From assembly GCA_963718295.1 (NCBI GenBank), contig CAVQYV010000008.1, positions 434,001 through 498,000 on the forward strand: a stretch of 64,000 nucleotides of DNA. The letters run 5' to 3'. The translations under genes were made by a program, and so were the position numbers. Every line of letters starts with the position of its first letter. Position 1 is the stretch's first letter. The notes under the pieces were generated by a model, which was not told the origin of the DNA, did not search any database, and saw only the letters and a list, made by a program, of their open reading frames with translations. This document shows positions 1 to 8,629 of the stretch, piece after piece. This DNA comes from CAVQYV01 sp963718295 [NCBI: uncultured Methylomirabilota bacterium] (lineage in GTDB: Bacteria; Methylomirabilota; Methylomirabilia; CAVQYV01).

Positions 1-585
1 CTTTCCGACCTCCAGGCTAAGGAGAGGGAGGCGGAGCAGGCGAAATCATGGGCCGCGGCAGAAGCCGAAAAGGCGGAGGAGGCCCGCAGAGAGGCCGAGC
101 AGGCGAGGTCCGTCGCCTTGGCCGAGTCAGCGAAGGCAGAGAGGGTCAACGCAGAGGCGGATCAAATGAGGAAGGAACTTTCCGACCTCAAGATCAGGAA
201 GAGCGAGTGCGGGATCCTTTTCAGGATGCCTGATGCATTGTTTGACACAGGGAAATCCAATCTGCTTCCAGAGGCCATACGGACCGTCGACAAACTGGTA
301 GAATTCATCGAGAACCATTCCAACCGCAATGTGCTGATTGAAGGACATACGGATAGTACCGGCGGAGACGAGCTAAACCTGACGCTTTCCCAGAAACGGG
401 CCGATGCCGTGAAAGAGCGGTTGGTGGCCAAGGGAGTTGCCGAGGAAAGAATCACCACCAAGGGCTACGGGAAGAAATACCCGCTGGCGAGCAACGAAAC
501 TCCGGCTGGCCGGCAGCGTAACCGCCGGGCAGAATTGATCATTCTTTATGAAGATATGAAGCCCGAGGGCCAGTTCCGGGAATAG
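1..585 (+). CDS. OmpA-family peptidoglycan-associated protein, C-terminal part
   Basis: The reading frame is already open at the first base, so the start lies outside the window. The first ~60 residues visible are an Ala/Glu/Lys/Arg-rich coiled coil. About 120 residues of OmpA-like domain follow, with the motif LIEGHTDSTG, the pattern LSQKRADAVKERL and the closing NRRAEL. These Asp and Arg positions bind the diaminopimelate of peptidoglycan in this family, so the protein probably links an envelope layer to the cell wall. The coiled coil suggests a long periplasmic spacer. A lipoprotein or beta-barrel N-terminus cannot be judged. The domain call is sure; the biological role is inferred. Confidence 0.9.
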   Translation, partial: LSDLQAKEREAEQAKSWAAAEAEKAEEARREAEQARSVALAESAKAERVNAEADQMRKELSDLKIRKSECGILFRMPDALFDTGKSNLLPEAIRTVDKLVEFIENHSNRNVLIEGHTDSTGGDELNLTLSQKRADAVKERLVAKGVAEERITTKGYGKKYPLASNETPAGRQRNRRAELIILYEDMKPEGQFRE

Positions 586-840
586 TTCGATTCAAGAAGC
601 CAGGCACATGACGGCCGGTGTAGGCGTTTTGTCTCGTGAGCAGATGGGAAGGGAAAAGCAACGAGATGATCTGAGAGGTACTGCCACTGCCGCTAAAATG
701 TCACCGAAAATATCGCAAGAAATAGGAAAGGATGGAAAATATCGTAAAGGATAGAAAGGAAAATGGCTTTGGAAAATCAGGGAATTGCCAAGAAATGTAG
801 GTAGAAGGCCCACTTGGCAAAACCGCAAATTGACACTTTC

Positions 841-879
841 GAGGCGGCAACACGGGTTCAAATCCCGTTGGGCACACCA
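841..879 (+). other. 3' fragment of a tRNA gene (possible attachment-site scar)
   Basis: Positions 852-868 form a perfect T-arm (5-bp stem around TTCAAAT). They are followed by TGGGCAC, a discriminator A and an encoded CCA. No matching 5' acceptor strand, D-arm or anticodon arm lies upstream, so only the 3' end of a tRNA gene is present. Such fragments are typically left when an element integrates into a tRNA gene. No integrase is nearby. The identity of the parent tRNA cannot be told. Confidence 0.55.
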
Positions 880-888
880 AGAAAATCA

Positions 889-921
889 AGGGGTTGCAAA
901 TTGCGCAGCCCCTTTTCCTTT
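889..921 (+). terminator. Candidate intrinsic terminator
   Basis: A GC-rich stem (AAGGGGTTGC / GCGCAGCCCCTT) with a short AT loop is followed by a pyrimidine tract TTTTCCTTTCCC. It lies just after the tRNA fragment, as a tRNA terminator would. It is ~300 bases after the OmpA gene, so it may also end that transcript. Confidence 0.4.
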
Positions 922-1432
922 CCCACTGTCACCAAAATGGAGCAAACTGTTTCCCACCACATAGTCTTCATATTCCGACCAGATGTGGTCCAAATCCGAT
1001 GGCCTCACACGATGCTTGTACCATCCCGCGAGTTCTGCTGCTGAACCTTGCGGAGGCCGTGATCTGACTTGGCAGAAACGAGAAGCCTGCTACAAAAGGA
1101 CTACAGCAGAGGTCTGTCCCGAACGCAGATCGATTTCTATCTCATTGAAATCAAGAGACCTCTAATGCGTCAACTTTTCTCTTAACAGGGAAATTATAGG
1201 ATGTCCCTCGGGCGTTTCCTCGGGTTCGCGTCCCTCGGGTTGTGCTTTCTCGGTGTTCCTTGCTGTCCCCCCTTTCTTGGACCTTCCGAAACCTCCGACC
1301 CATCCGATATGCCAAGGGCCTTGGAAAGCTCCAAGGCCCTTGGCAACGGATGAGACTCGTCTCGGCTTTGCAAGATCCGGCAGCGGGAATCTCCGCCGCC
1401 CTGGGCATACGGAAATCCTTCGGCCGAAGACG
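922..1432. other. Non-coding stretch with a long perfect hairpin
   Basis: No credible gene is seen here. Positions 1301-1352 form a long inverted repeat: CATCCG, then GCCAAGGGCCTTGG, a 6-base loop, and the complement. The stem is about 20 bp with one small bulge. It lies downstream of the lactonase gene, which is read on the minus strand. It has no T-run, so it would act as an mRNA-stabilising hairpin or cruciform rather than a classical terminator. Confidence 0.45.
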
Positions 1433-2677
1433 CTACGACGCCGGCCCGAACGCGAAATCGACCGGGACCGGGCTTTTAATCGTGTGGAGTGGACCCTCGA
1501 GTTTTCCGTCCTGGGGATTGATGCGGAAAACGAGGATGCTGTCCGAGTTCTGATTGCCGACGCAGAGGAATGTCCCCGATGGATCGATGTTCATGCCCCG
1601 CGGGATCTCCCCCTTGGTCGATGCCCAGCCTATTGGGGTGAGCTTGCCCGAATTCGGGTCGACCTTGTACGTTGCAATGGTGTTCGCGCCGCGGTTCGTC
1701 GAGTAAACCCACTTTCCACTCGGGTGGACCCGAATCTCCGCAGTAGTGTTGGTGCCGGTTGGGACCTTCCCGGGCGAGGTGGGATCGAACGCCGGGCGGA
1801 CGTACTTGGTGTCCCCAGGCAGCGTCGATACGGCCTGAATCCCGATGAAGGAGCCGCGAACCGGATCGAAGTTGAAGACGTCGACCGTCGAGGAGAGCTC
1901 GTTGAGGACGTAGGCAAACTTGTCGCTGGGATGGAAGCCCATGTGGCGGCACCCGGCACCCGACACGACATTCGCATAGGGCACGGTGCCCGGGCTCAGC
2001 TTGCCGGAGGCAAGGTCGAAGTTCCATACCATGACCTGGTCGGCCCCCAGGTCCACGCCGAAGACATGCTGGGCACCGGGATTGGTGAGGATCATGTGTG
2101 CGTGCGGCCCCTCCTGCCGGACTTGATCGGGTCCGGTGCCGTTACCCGCGTCCTGAACAAAGTCGGTCATCGGTCCGATGCTCCCGTCGTCCAGGATGGG
2201 ATAGACCGGGAAATTCCCTGAGCCATAGTTGGCCGCGAAGAGGTACTTCCCGGAGGGATGCACCCAAATGTGGCAAGGCCACGTGCCGTTGGTCAGCTGG
2301 GTGTTGATCAAGGTGAGCTTCCCGCTTGATGGGTCGATCTTATAGGCGCTCACGCCGCCCAGGGGCTTTTCCCCGCTGTCCGCTCCCACTTCGTTCACGC
2401 AGTACAGGTACTTCATCGTTGGATCGACGGCCAGAAACGAGGGATTCTCGGCCGTAACGACCTGGACGGGCGTCAAACTGCCCTGGGCCTGGTCCATTTT
2501 GAAGACGTAGATCCCCTGCGCCGTGCTGGGCACTTTTCCGCCGGGCGCGAAGTTCGGTGCCGTATAGGTGCCGACATAGACGTAGCGTGATCCCGCAGCA
2601 AGGGCATCGCCTATCAGGGCGACCCCGAAAGCGAGCGTGATCAGGGTGATGAATGCGATGAGTTTGAACCTGGACAT
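1433..2677 (-). CDS. Exported lactonase-type seven-bladed beta-propeller (6-phosphogluconolactonase/YbhE family)
   Basis: The 414-residue product starts with a signal peptide (about residues 1-27, ending ALA). After it come repeated beta-propeller blades with the recurring pattern 'hydrophobic-HPSGKY-hydrophobic' (for example VHPSGKYLFAANYGSG and VHPSGKWVYSTNRGAN). This is the lactonase family that includes cytosolic 6-phosphogluconolactonase Pgl. With a signal peptide the protein is periplasmic, so a sugar-phosphate substrate is unlikely. A different lactone, or a binding role, is more probable. A good ribosome site (GGAAGGAGAG) lies 6-10 bases before the ATG. The gene stands alone, with no pentose-phosphate genes nearby. 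The family call is firm; the substrate is unknown. Confidence 0.85.
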   Translation of the reverse strand: MSRFKLIAFITLITLAFGVALIGDALAAGSRYVYVGTYTAPNFAPGGKVPSTAQGIYVFKMDQAQGSLTPVQVVTAENPSFLAVDPTMKYLYCVNEVGADSGEKPLGGVSAYKIDPSSGKLTLINTQLTNGTWPCHIWVHPSGKYLFAANYGSGNFPVYPILDDGSIGPMTDFVQDAGNGTGPDQVRQEGPHAHMILTNPGAQHVFGVDLGADQVMVWNFDLASGKLSPGTVPYANVVSGAGCRHMGFHPSDKFAYVLNELSSTVDVFNFDPVRGSFIGIQAVSTLPGDTKYVRPAFDPTSPGKVPTGTNTTAEIRVHPSGKWVYSTNRGANTIATYKVDPNSGKLTPIGWASTKGEIPRGMNIDPSGTFLCVGNQNSDSILVFRINPQDGKLEGPLHTIKSPVPVDFAFGPAS

Positions 2678-3164
2678 TTCTTCTCTCCTTCCCTATATGA
2701 TCCTCCTGCCAAGCTAATCCGTTGACGAAAGGTTTTCCCTATAGGCTATCACCTCCCTTATGCCCGAAAAACCCCGATGGCAGACCTTGCGGGGCTTATG
2801 AAACAAAAGAGCCCTCTGGGCACAAAGCTTCCCACAGGGCTTCCGCAGTCTTGAAATGGTTGCACAGGACTTTTCTGGTTCCTACTATTTCCCCGCCACA
2901 TCACCCTGCTTCCAGCGATGGGGTTACTGTTTCATACCGGGAGTTAAACCCCTCTCCCACTCTGCTATGTGCCCCTCTGTTATGTACTCCTGCAACTCTC
3001 CTCTGTCAATTCCTTTTTGCCTCTTGGATGCGACCGCGACCAGAGCGTGACCGAGAGTAATGTGGGTGTGCAACTGGAAGCAAAATCGTCGCTGCGGGTC
3101 ATGAAACCTCAGGTCCCGTGTTTCTCCTCTCTTGCACGCCCCCCAAGGCTACGGAAACCCGGTG
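2678..3164. other. Non-coding stretch holding one copy of a dispersed repeat
   Basis: No gene is supported. Positions 3004-3061 (starting TGTCAATTCCTTTTTGCCTC) match 10820-10876 in the same orientation at roughly 80% identity, with preserved GACCG-GACC-GTGACC spacing. This is a dispersed direct repeat of unknown nature, about 7.8 kb apart. Confidence 0.4.
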
Positions 3165-4718
3165 CTATTGGCTGTGTCGTTCCTGGTACATCTTGCGGAG
3201 CGATTCGGCCTCCTCGGGCGTCAGGCCTTTGAGCCAGATGTGCTCTTCCGCAGTCAACATCTCGGCGATCTTCTTTTCGTATCTTTCCTTCAGTTCGGGG
3301 CCTTTCTTGGCCGCGGTTTCAATGATGGCGGGCAGGAACTGGGTGTAGAAATGTTTGCTCACCTCGTACATGCCGTGCCAGTGGGCGTAGTCAGGCCCCA
3401 TCATGCTGGCGCCGTGACGGGCGCGGCGACCTTCGTGGTGCCATAGTTCGTAGAAGATCCACTGCACCTCGTGTTCGAACGGCGCTTTCGGGTTGATCGC
3501 GCCGTCGGCCTGCAGGTCCTTCATGAGCTGCTGGGCGGGCTTGGCAAACTTGTCGTTGTAAAGCAGGACCAGGTCGTCGTACTGCTGGTAGAAGTTGTCC
3601 ACGTAGGTGCGGCTGTGGCAATTCCGGCAGACGCCCTTCATGTCCAGGCGACGCTCCTGCCAGGGCAGGACCGCCTTCACCGTGCGCGGCAGGGTCTTGA
3701 TGACGAGCTTCTCCTTCTCGACCACACTCTCGGCGGTCTGCACCGTGTCGCCCACCTTCGGCAGCGCCTTCGTGTCGGGATAATCCTCCTTGAAACCGTC
3801 TTCATAGATGACGAGGCTGATTTTGGTGCTGATGACGGGCCGCAGCGTCCAGGAGATGCGTTCGCCGACGTCGTGGCTGTTGCCCCGGGCTTTCCCCTCC
3901 CGCGTGCTATAACTGGCGAAGTGGCAGGTGGCGCAGGTTGGCGCGGCGGAGTAATCCTTACCCAGCACCCAGTCACCGTCCTGGTCCAACGCCATTTTGT
4001 CACGGTTGGCGTAGAATGCGATGCCGTGCTTGCTCTCGTTGTAAATCTCGATATGCGGATGGTCGGGCCCCATGTGGCACTTGCCGCAGTTCTCGGGCGA
4101 ACGAGACAGCTTCGCCTCGAAGGCGTGCCGCGAGTGGCAAGCGTGGCAGGAACCTTTCGAGCCATCGGGATTGAGACGGCCCATACCGCTGTTCGGCCAG
4201 GTGGTCGGGTCGAGCAACGGCCTGCCCGACCTGGAGCGCAGGGTTTCGCCCTTGGCGTTACGTTGGAATTTGAGGAAGCTGCCGTGGCATTGCCAGCAGC
4301 CGTTGACCGCGTCGGCGTTGTTGTCGGGTTTACCCGCAACTTTTTCGGCGAGGACGTTGTCGAGGCTGGCGAGGATCTCGCCCGCCATCGCGTGGTGGCT
4401 CACAGAGAATTCCTTGCACTCCCGCTCGTGGCAACGTGCGCAGTCCCTGGGCGTCACCAGGGACGACACCCAAACCACCCCGTGCTGCCAGGCGTCCACT
4501 TCACCTTCCTTCGCGCCATGGCAATCTGTGCAGCCGACGCCCATCCGGGCGTGCTTGGACCGTCCCCACTCCATCACCAGCGCGGGAGACAGCTTGCGAT
4601 GGCAGGTCACACACTCATCGCTGGCTGCCGCCTTGTCCTGGTCAGTCCATGCGGGCCAGGAGGTGAGTGCCATGAAGGCGAATCCGATCACAACCGGGAG
4701 CGGCATCCTTCTGTGCAT
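3165..4718 (-). CDS. Octaheme c-type cytochrome, hydroxylamine oxidoreductase (HAO)-like
   Basis: The 517-residue product has a signal peptide (about 1-25) and exactly eight CXXCH heme-binding motifs, at residues 36, 63, 93, 141, 191, 211, 262 and 364. The large gap before the last heme and the conserved PDYAHWHGMYE segment (about 442-452) are typical of the HAO family. Family members act in the periplasm. Some oxidise hydroxylamine or hydrazine; others reduce nitrite or hydroxylamine. In oxidising enzymes a C-terminal Tyr crosslinks to the catalytic heme. Tyr444 lies in the conserved segment, but an alignment is needed to say whether it is that residue. No quinol oxidase partner or membrane cytochrome adjoins it, so the electron partner is unknown. 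The heme count is certain; the direction of the reaction is open. Confidence 0.88.
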   Translation of the reverse strand: MHRRMPLPVVIGFAFMALTSWPAWTDQDKAAASDECVTCHRKLSPALVMEWGRSKHARMGVGCTDCHGAKEGEVDAWQHGVVWVSSLVTPRDCARCHERECKEFSVSHHAMAGEILASLDNVLAEKVAGKPDNNADAVNGCWQCHGSFLKFQRNAKGETLRSRSGRPLLDPTTWPNSGMGRLNPDGSKGSCHACHSRHAFEAKLSRSPENCGKCHMGPDHPHIEIYNESKHGIAFYANRDKMALDQDGDWVLGKDYSAAPTCATCHFASYSTREGKARGNSHDVGERISWTLRPVISTKISLVIYEDGFKEDYPDTKALPKVGDTVQTAESVVEKEKLVIKTLPRTVKAVLPWQERRLDMKGVCRNCHSRTYVDNFYQQYDDLVLLYNDKFAKPAQQLMKDLQADGAINPKAPFEHEVQWIFYELWHHEGRRARHGASMMGPDYAHWHGMYEVSKHFYTQFLPAIIETAAKKGPELKERYEKKIAEMLTAEEHIWLKGLTPEEAESLRKMYQERHSQ

Positions 4719-4864
4719 ATCGGTCTCCTTTGTGCTGCTTCAAGATCTTCCCTGGGTTCTTCATTACGCTGATGCCGGATCTCGAATGCTTCCGGAGAAA
4801 TCAGTAGGGAAATCAGGGAAATCCTAGGGGACACATCCCCATTTCCTCATTGGGCCAGGGACCT

Positions 4865-6756
4865 TCACCGCGGAAGGCCGGCCTTGAGGAAGCCCTCCAC
4901 GGCAGTGCTGCCGATCCTTTTCGTGGAGGAACGGATGCGTGCTGGCCCAATACGGAGGCGGAGAAGGAGGGGTTATCCTTCAAATACTTCTCTGCCTCGG
5001 CATGCGCCTCCTCCATCCGCCCCAGTTGGGCGAGGGAAGCGGCAAGTCCGCCTGGCCTCACCCATCGGCGACATCTTCCTGAGCGTTTCGACCGCCCCTT
5101 CGATAATCGCTGCGCAACATATTGGGCCGAACCCAAGATCCACAGGTACCAGTTGGGATAATTGGGATTCAGGCGCATCGCCTCTTTGATCCGCTTGATG
5201 GCCTCCTCCGGCCGGCCAATATACATGTAGAATTTGGCCGAGAGGGCAAGAAGGTCTGCGTCGTTGGGATTGGCCTTCAAGGCCTCTTCAAATTGAGCCA
5301 GCCGCTTGATCGAATTTCCTGCCGTAAAGCAGAAAATAGCCCAGCGTGCATGTGCCATCGCCGTCTCTCGGATCCAGGGCCACCGCCTTGTAGGCCAGAT
5401 CGAGGGCCTTTTGATAGGACTCCTTGGGCTTTCGCCGGGAGCCACCCAAACATCCAATCGTGAAAATGGGTCCACGCCAACTCTGGTAAGCGCGGCGCGT
5501 AATTCGGATCGAGGGCAATCGCCTTCTCATACAGCTCTCGGGCCTTGGCGTTATCAGAGGGAGTGAAACGATTCGATAACTCATAGGCCCGCCAGATAAA
5601 GGCCGTAGGCATCCAGGTTATTGGGATGCTGGAGCGATGCCTTTGCCATCTCGGCCTGTTCCAGCTTGCCGGCCAGGGAGGCCACGATCTTTCGGGTCAG
5701 CTCGTCCTGCACCTGGAAGACATCGGTCAGGGGGCGATCGAACCGCTCGACCCATAGATGCGTGCCGGCGATGGCATCGATCAGCTGCGCCGTGACCCGG
5801 ATGCGATCCTTGGAGATCTCCATGCTGCCCTCCAGCACGTAGCGCACCCCTAATTCCTCCGCCACCTGCTGCACCTTCACCGCTTTGCCCTTGTAGGTCA
5901 GGGTGGAGTTGCGGGCGATGACGAAGAGTTGTTTGAACCGGGCCAGGGCGGAGATGATATCCTCCGTCATCCCATCGGCAATGAAATCCTGGGACTTATC
6001 CGCGCTGAGATTCTCGAAGGGCAGCACGGCGATGGAGGGCCGATCGGGCAGGGGAAAGGCCATCTTCTGGACGGAGGCGACCTGGGGGGCGCGAGACGGG
6101 ATGAATCGCAAAGCGCCAGAGGAGCCCAGCGGCAATGATGAGGAGGACCCCTGCGGCCAGGGCGATCCACACCCATTTCCTCCGAAGGGCGTTTTTGGCC
6201 TCCTTCACCCGGTGGGCGGCTGCGCCCGGATGGGAGAGGAGCCGATACACCCGGATGGGCTTAGCGATGTTCTTGAGGGTCTGCTCCCCCAGATCCTCGT
6301 ATTCGAATCCCACCTTGCCCTTGACGCTGATCATGCACCATGCTGGAGATGCAGATCCCTCCTCCTTCCGCCAGGGCCTGGAGCCGGGCGGCGATGTTCA
6401 CCCCATCCCCGTAGATCCGGCCTTCTTCCTCCACCACATCCCCCAAGCTGATCCCCATGCGGAATTCCATCTTGCGGTGATCGGGGAGCTCGGCATTCCG
6501 CTCTGCCAGTTCCCGCTGCATCTCGGCGGCCGCAGTTCACCGCATCCAGGACGCTGTCGAAGCGGGCCAGTAAGCTATCCCCGATGGCATCCACCACCTG
6601 GCCCCGGTAGCGACGGATCAGGGTCTCCATCGCCTCCTTGTAAGCGGCGAGGGTGCGGATGGTCCCCACATCGTCCTGGCTCATCAGGCGGGTGTAGTCC
6701 TTCACATCCGCAGACAGGATGGCGATGAGCTTACGGGTGATGCCCTCAGGGGTCAT
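4865..6756 (-). pseudogene. Broken class III adenylate cyclase / TolB-like / TPR protein (copy B)
   Basis: One gene is read through several frames: 6756-6525, 6521-6335, 6334-6115, 6135-5590, 5612-5400 and on to a stop near 4865. Start ATG at 6756 follows GGAGGATCTCCC. In order it encodes a class III nucleotidyl cyclase domain (ILSADVKDYTRLM, then GDGVNIAARLQAL), a membrane segment, a TolB-like N-terminal domain (IAVLPFENLSADKSQDF) and TPR repeats. Intact members would be membrane cyclases with a periplasmic TPR sensor. At least four single-base indels interrupt it. The second copy at 8630-10520 is broken at different sites, which argues for independent decay, though read errors are possible. 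Confidence 0.75.
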
Positions 6757-6797
6757 GGGAGATCCTCCGTTTGTCTGGTTGCAGGGTTCAGTGCGAT

Positions 6798-7442
6798 CTA
6801 CTCCTTGCCATATTTGGGGTGGTAGGGGCCGTAAAGCAGTCCACGGTTCTGGATGGCAAATTGCGCATTGGCCGTGTGCGCGACATCGTGGGCGTTGTCC
6901 GTTGACTTGTTAATCGCTTGAAAAATTAGGGCAGAAATCAGATCGGCGAAAATGTCTCCAGATCCTCCAGAGTTTTCCTGTGCACTGACCACACCTGTCC
7001 ACAGCAACGTTCCGGTTTCGGTATCCACCAGCCTTGCCTCGGCCGTCACGACAGTTGCACTGTTGAGCACCTGGTACTTCGTTCCGTATTGCTTGAGGGT
7101 AAGATAGAGGACCGCATCCGCCCCGATGATTTCTCGGATTTTGTTGAGCGGCGCTTGGTGCATCTCGCCGGCCATAGGCATGCCGTTTTCCTTAAAGAAT
7201 TGATCCACCACCGCAACCGGGTAAACGTAATACCCAAGTTCGGAGATTGGCATGGTAACGGTTGACAAGTAACTGTAGGTACCTGCCACGTCGGTGCTCT
7301 CATTCAGTGGAGGCAGAATGAGAATGGAGCGAGGAAGATGGGCGCGAAAGTTGGTATAATCGTAAGGCTCGGTCACACAACCGGTGAATATCAGTCCCGA
7401 GAGGATGCCACACAGAGCGATTTGGACGTAGCAGGTTTTCAT
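6798..7442 (-). CDS. GNA1162/DUF799-family lipoprotein
   Basis: The 214-residue product has a lipobox ending FTGC at Cys22. The mature part has the family pattern around SILILPPLNES and a later ADAVLYLTLKQYG segment, with an alpha/beta fold like that of TolB-N and CsgG-type proteins. It is the third gene of a lipoprotein trio: its ATG overlaps the stop of the DUF4810 gene by four bases (ATGA), so translation is coupled. The exact role of GNA1162 is unknown; it is an outer-membrane lipoprotein in Neisseria. The trio probably builds one envelope complex with the CsgG-type partner. Confidence 0.8.
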   Translation of the reverse strand: MKTCYVQIALCGILSGLIFTGCVTEPYDYTNFRAHLPRSILILPPLNESTDVAGTYSYLSTVTMPISELGYYVYPVAVVDQFFKENGMPMAGEMHQAPLNKIREIIGADAVLYLTLKQYGTKYQVLNSATVVTAEARLVDTETGTLLWTGVVSAQENSGGSGDIFADLISALIFQAINKSTDNAHDVAHTANAQFAIQNRGLLYGPYHPKYGKE

Positions 7443-7783
7443 TTCTTTACAAGGTTAACAAGCATCCGGTCCACGAACACTGCGGATTCCGGGAACTGGG
7501 CTTTCTCGGTCTCAAATTCCTGTCGCGCCTGGTCTGCCTTCCCAAGTTGATAGTAGAGATATCCCAGGTATGCATGCCATCCGGGAGGAACCGGCTTGTT
7601 TTGAGAGCGCGCTTTCTGGTAATCGGCCTCCAAGAGTTCCAGCTGCCGCTCCGGGGGCATGTTATCCGGCGCCGAATACATGACGTAAAGAATGTCTTCG
7701 TAATGGCCCCACGAATAAATCGTCGGAGAGGCACAGCCTGCCAACAGCGCCAACAGCGCCAGCAGAAAACCCGTGCGAATCAT
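7439..7783 (-). CDS. DUF4810-family lipoprotein
   Basis: The start is placed at 7783 because the lipobox (LAGC, Cys17) then has a normal signal length; a longer open frame to 7828 would add a non-signal head. The 114-residue product has a short helical repeat region (WHAYLGYLYYQLGKADQAR) resembling one TPR unit. Its start lies one base after the stop of the CsgG-type gene, and its end overlaps the GNA1162 gene by four bases. It is probably a small structural partner of these two lipoproteins. The function is not known. Confidence 0.75.
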   Translation of the reverse strand: MIRTGFLLALLALLAGCASPTIYSWGHYEDILYVMYSAPDNMPPERQLELLEADYQKARSQNKPVPPGWHAYLGYLYYQLGKADQARQEFETEKAQFPESAVFVDRMLVNLVKK

Positions 7784-7784
7784 A

Positions 7785-8468
7785 TCAATCCTTCGCTGGC
7801 TTCCATTTCCCTTGTTCCACACCTTCAACCAGCCGATTGACCGCCTCGCGGATGGCGAGATCCAGAACCTTGCCGTTCAGGGTCGAGTCATAACCCGAGG
7901 TGCCCCCGAAACCCAGCACTTCGCGGTTGCTCAACGCATATTCGCCAGCCCCTTGCACCGAGAAGACGACTTCCGATGTGAGCACATCCACGATGTTCAG
8001 ATTCACCTTGGAATAAGCGATCTGCGTCTTGCCGCTGCCGAGGATCCCAAACAACTGCACGTCGCCGATTTCCTTGCGGCCAAATTCCGAGACATCGCCG
8101 GTCACGGTAAAGTCCGCCCCCTTGAGGTTCTGCTGCTGTCCTTTGATGGATGCCTCGCGTGCGATTTCCTCCATGTTATCGCGATCTACAACATTGAACC
8201 TTCCGGTTTGCTGGAGGTGAGTGATCAGGATGCCCTTCGCCTGGCCGCCCAGGCGATCCACGCCATCGAAAAACAATCCGCGCAGGTAGCTGGAGCGATT
8301 GTCAAACTTGCCAACCATCAAGGTGTTCTTAGGACCTTGATAGGGTGTGCCCGCCGAGGCCACTTGCTGAGGTTGGAGTGTCCGGTGTGATTCTGTCGCA
8401 CACCCTGCTAAAAGGGTGGCAATGGCCACCGTCAGAAGTGAATATTCGATTGAATGAGATAGTTTCAT
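7785..8468 (-). CDS. CsgG/HfaB-family curli-type assembly lipoprotein
   Basis: The start is placed at 8468 (MKLSHS), which gives a regular lipoprotein signal with LAGC at Cys23; the open frame extends upstream to 8516. The 227-residue product has the CsgG core: LMVGKFDNRSSY, then GILITHLQQTGRFNVVDRD, and a VNLNIVDVLTSEVVFS strand. CsgG forms an outer-membrane secretion pore for curli subunits; HfaB does the same for holdfast anchors. No curli subunit gene is adjacent. The CsgG-DUF4810-GNA1162 order is a recurring trio in Gram-negative genomes. It is first in this three-gene minus-strand operon. Confidence 0.85.
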   Translation of the reverse strand: MKLSHSIEYSLLTVAIATLLAGCATESHRTLQPQQVASAGTPYQGPKNTLMVGKFDNRSSYLRGLFFDGVDRLGGQAKGILITHLQQTGRFNVVDRDNMEEIAREASIKGQQQNLKGADFTVTGDVSEFGRKEIGDVQLFGILGSGKTQIAYSKVNLNIVDVLTSEVVFSVQGAGEYALSNREVLGFGGTSGYDSTLNGKVLDLAIREAVNRLVEGVEQGKWKPAKD

Positions 8469-8629
8469 GTTGGTTCTCCTGGTTCCTGTAGTTCCTGCAC
8501 AAAATGTCGTTCGCAAGGGCCACGCCGCTGCGCCTGTTAATTGGAGGATGCGGGGGGAGCAGCGACTCTGTGCAAATTAGGGTGCAAATTAGGGACAAAT
8601 CCCCATTTCCTCATGGGGCCAGGGGACTC

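Noticed and set aside
701-889. Minus-strand open frame beginning MIFLVCPTGFEPV
   Set aside because: It is antisense to the tRNA 3' fragment; TGFEP-type reading frames over tRNA genes are well-known artefacts.
1253-2221. Plus-strand open frame (322 residues)
   Set aside because: Antisense of the lactonase-type gene with signal peptide and ribosome site on the minus strand.
3471-4772. Long plus-strand open frame (433 residues)
   Set aside because: Antisense of the octaheme cytochrome, whose eight CXXCH motifs are decisive.
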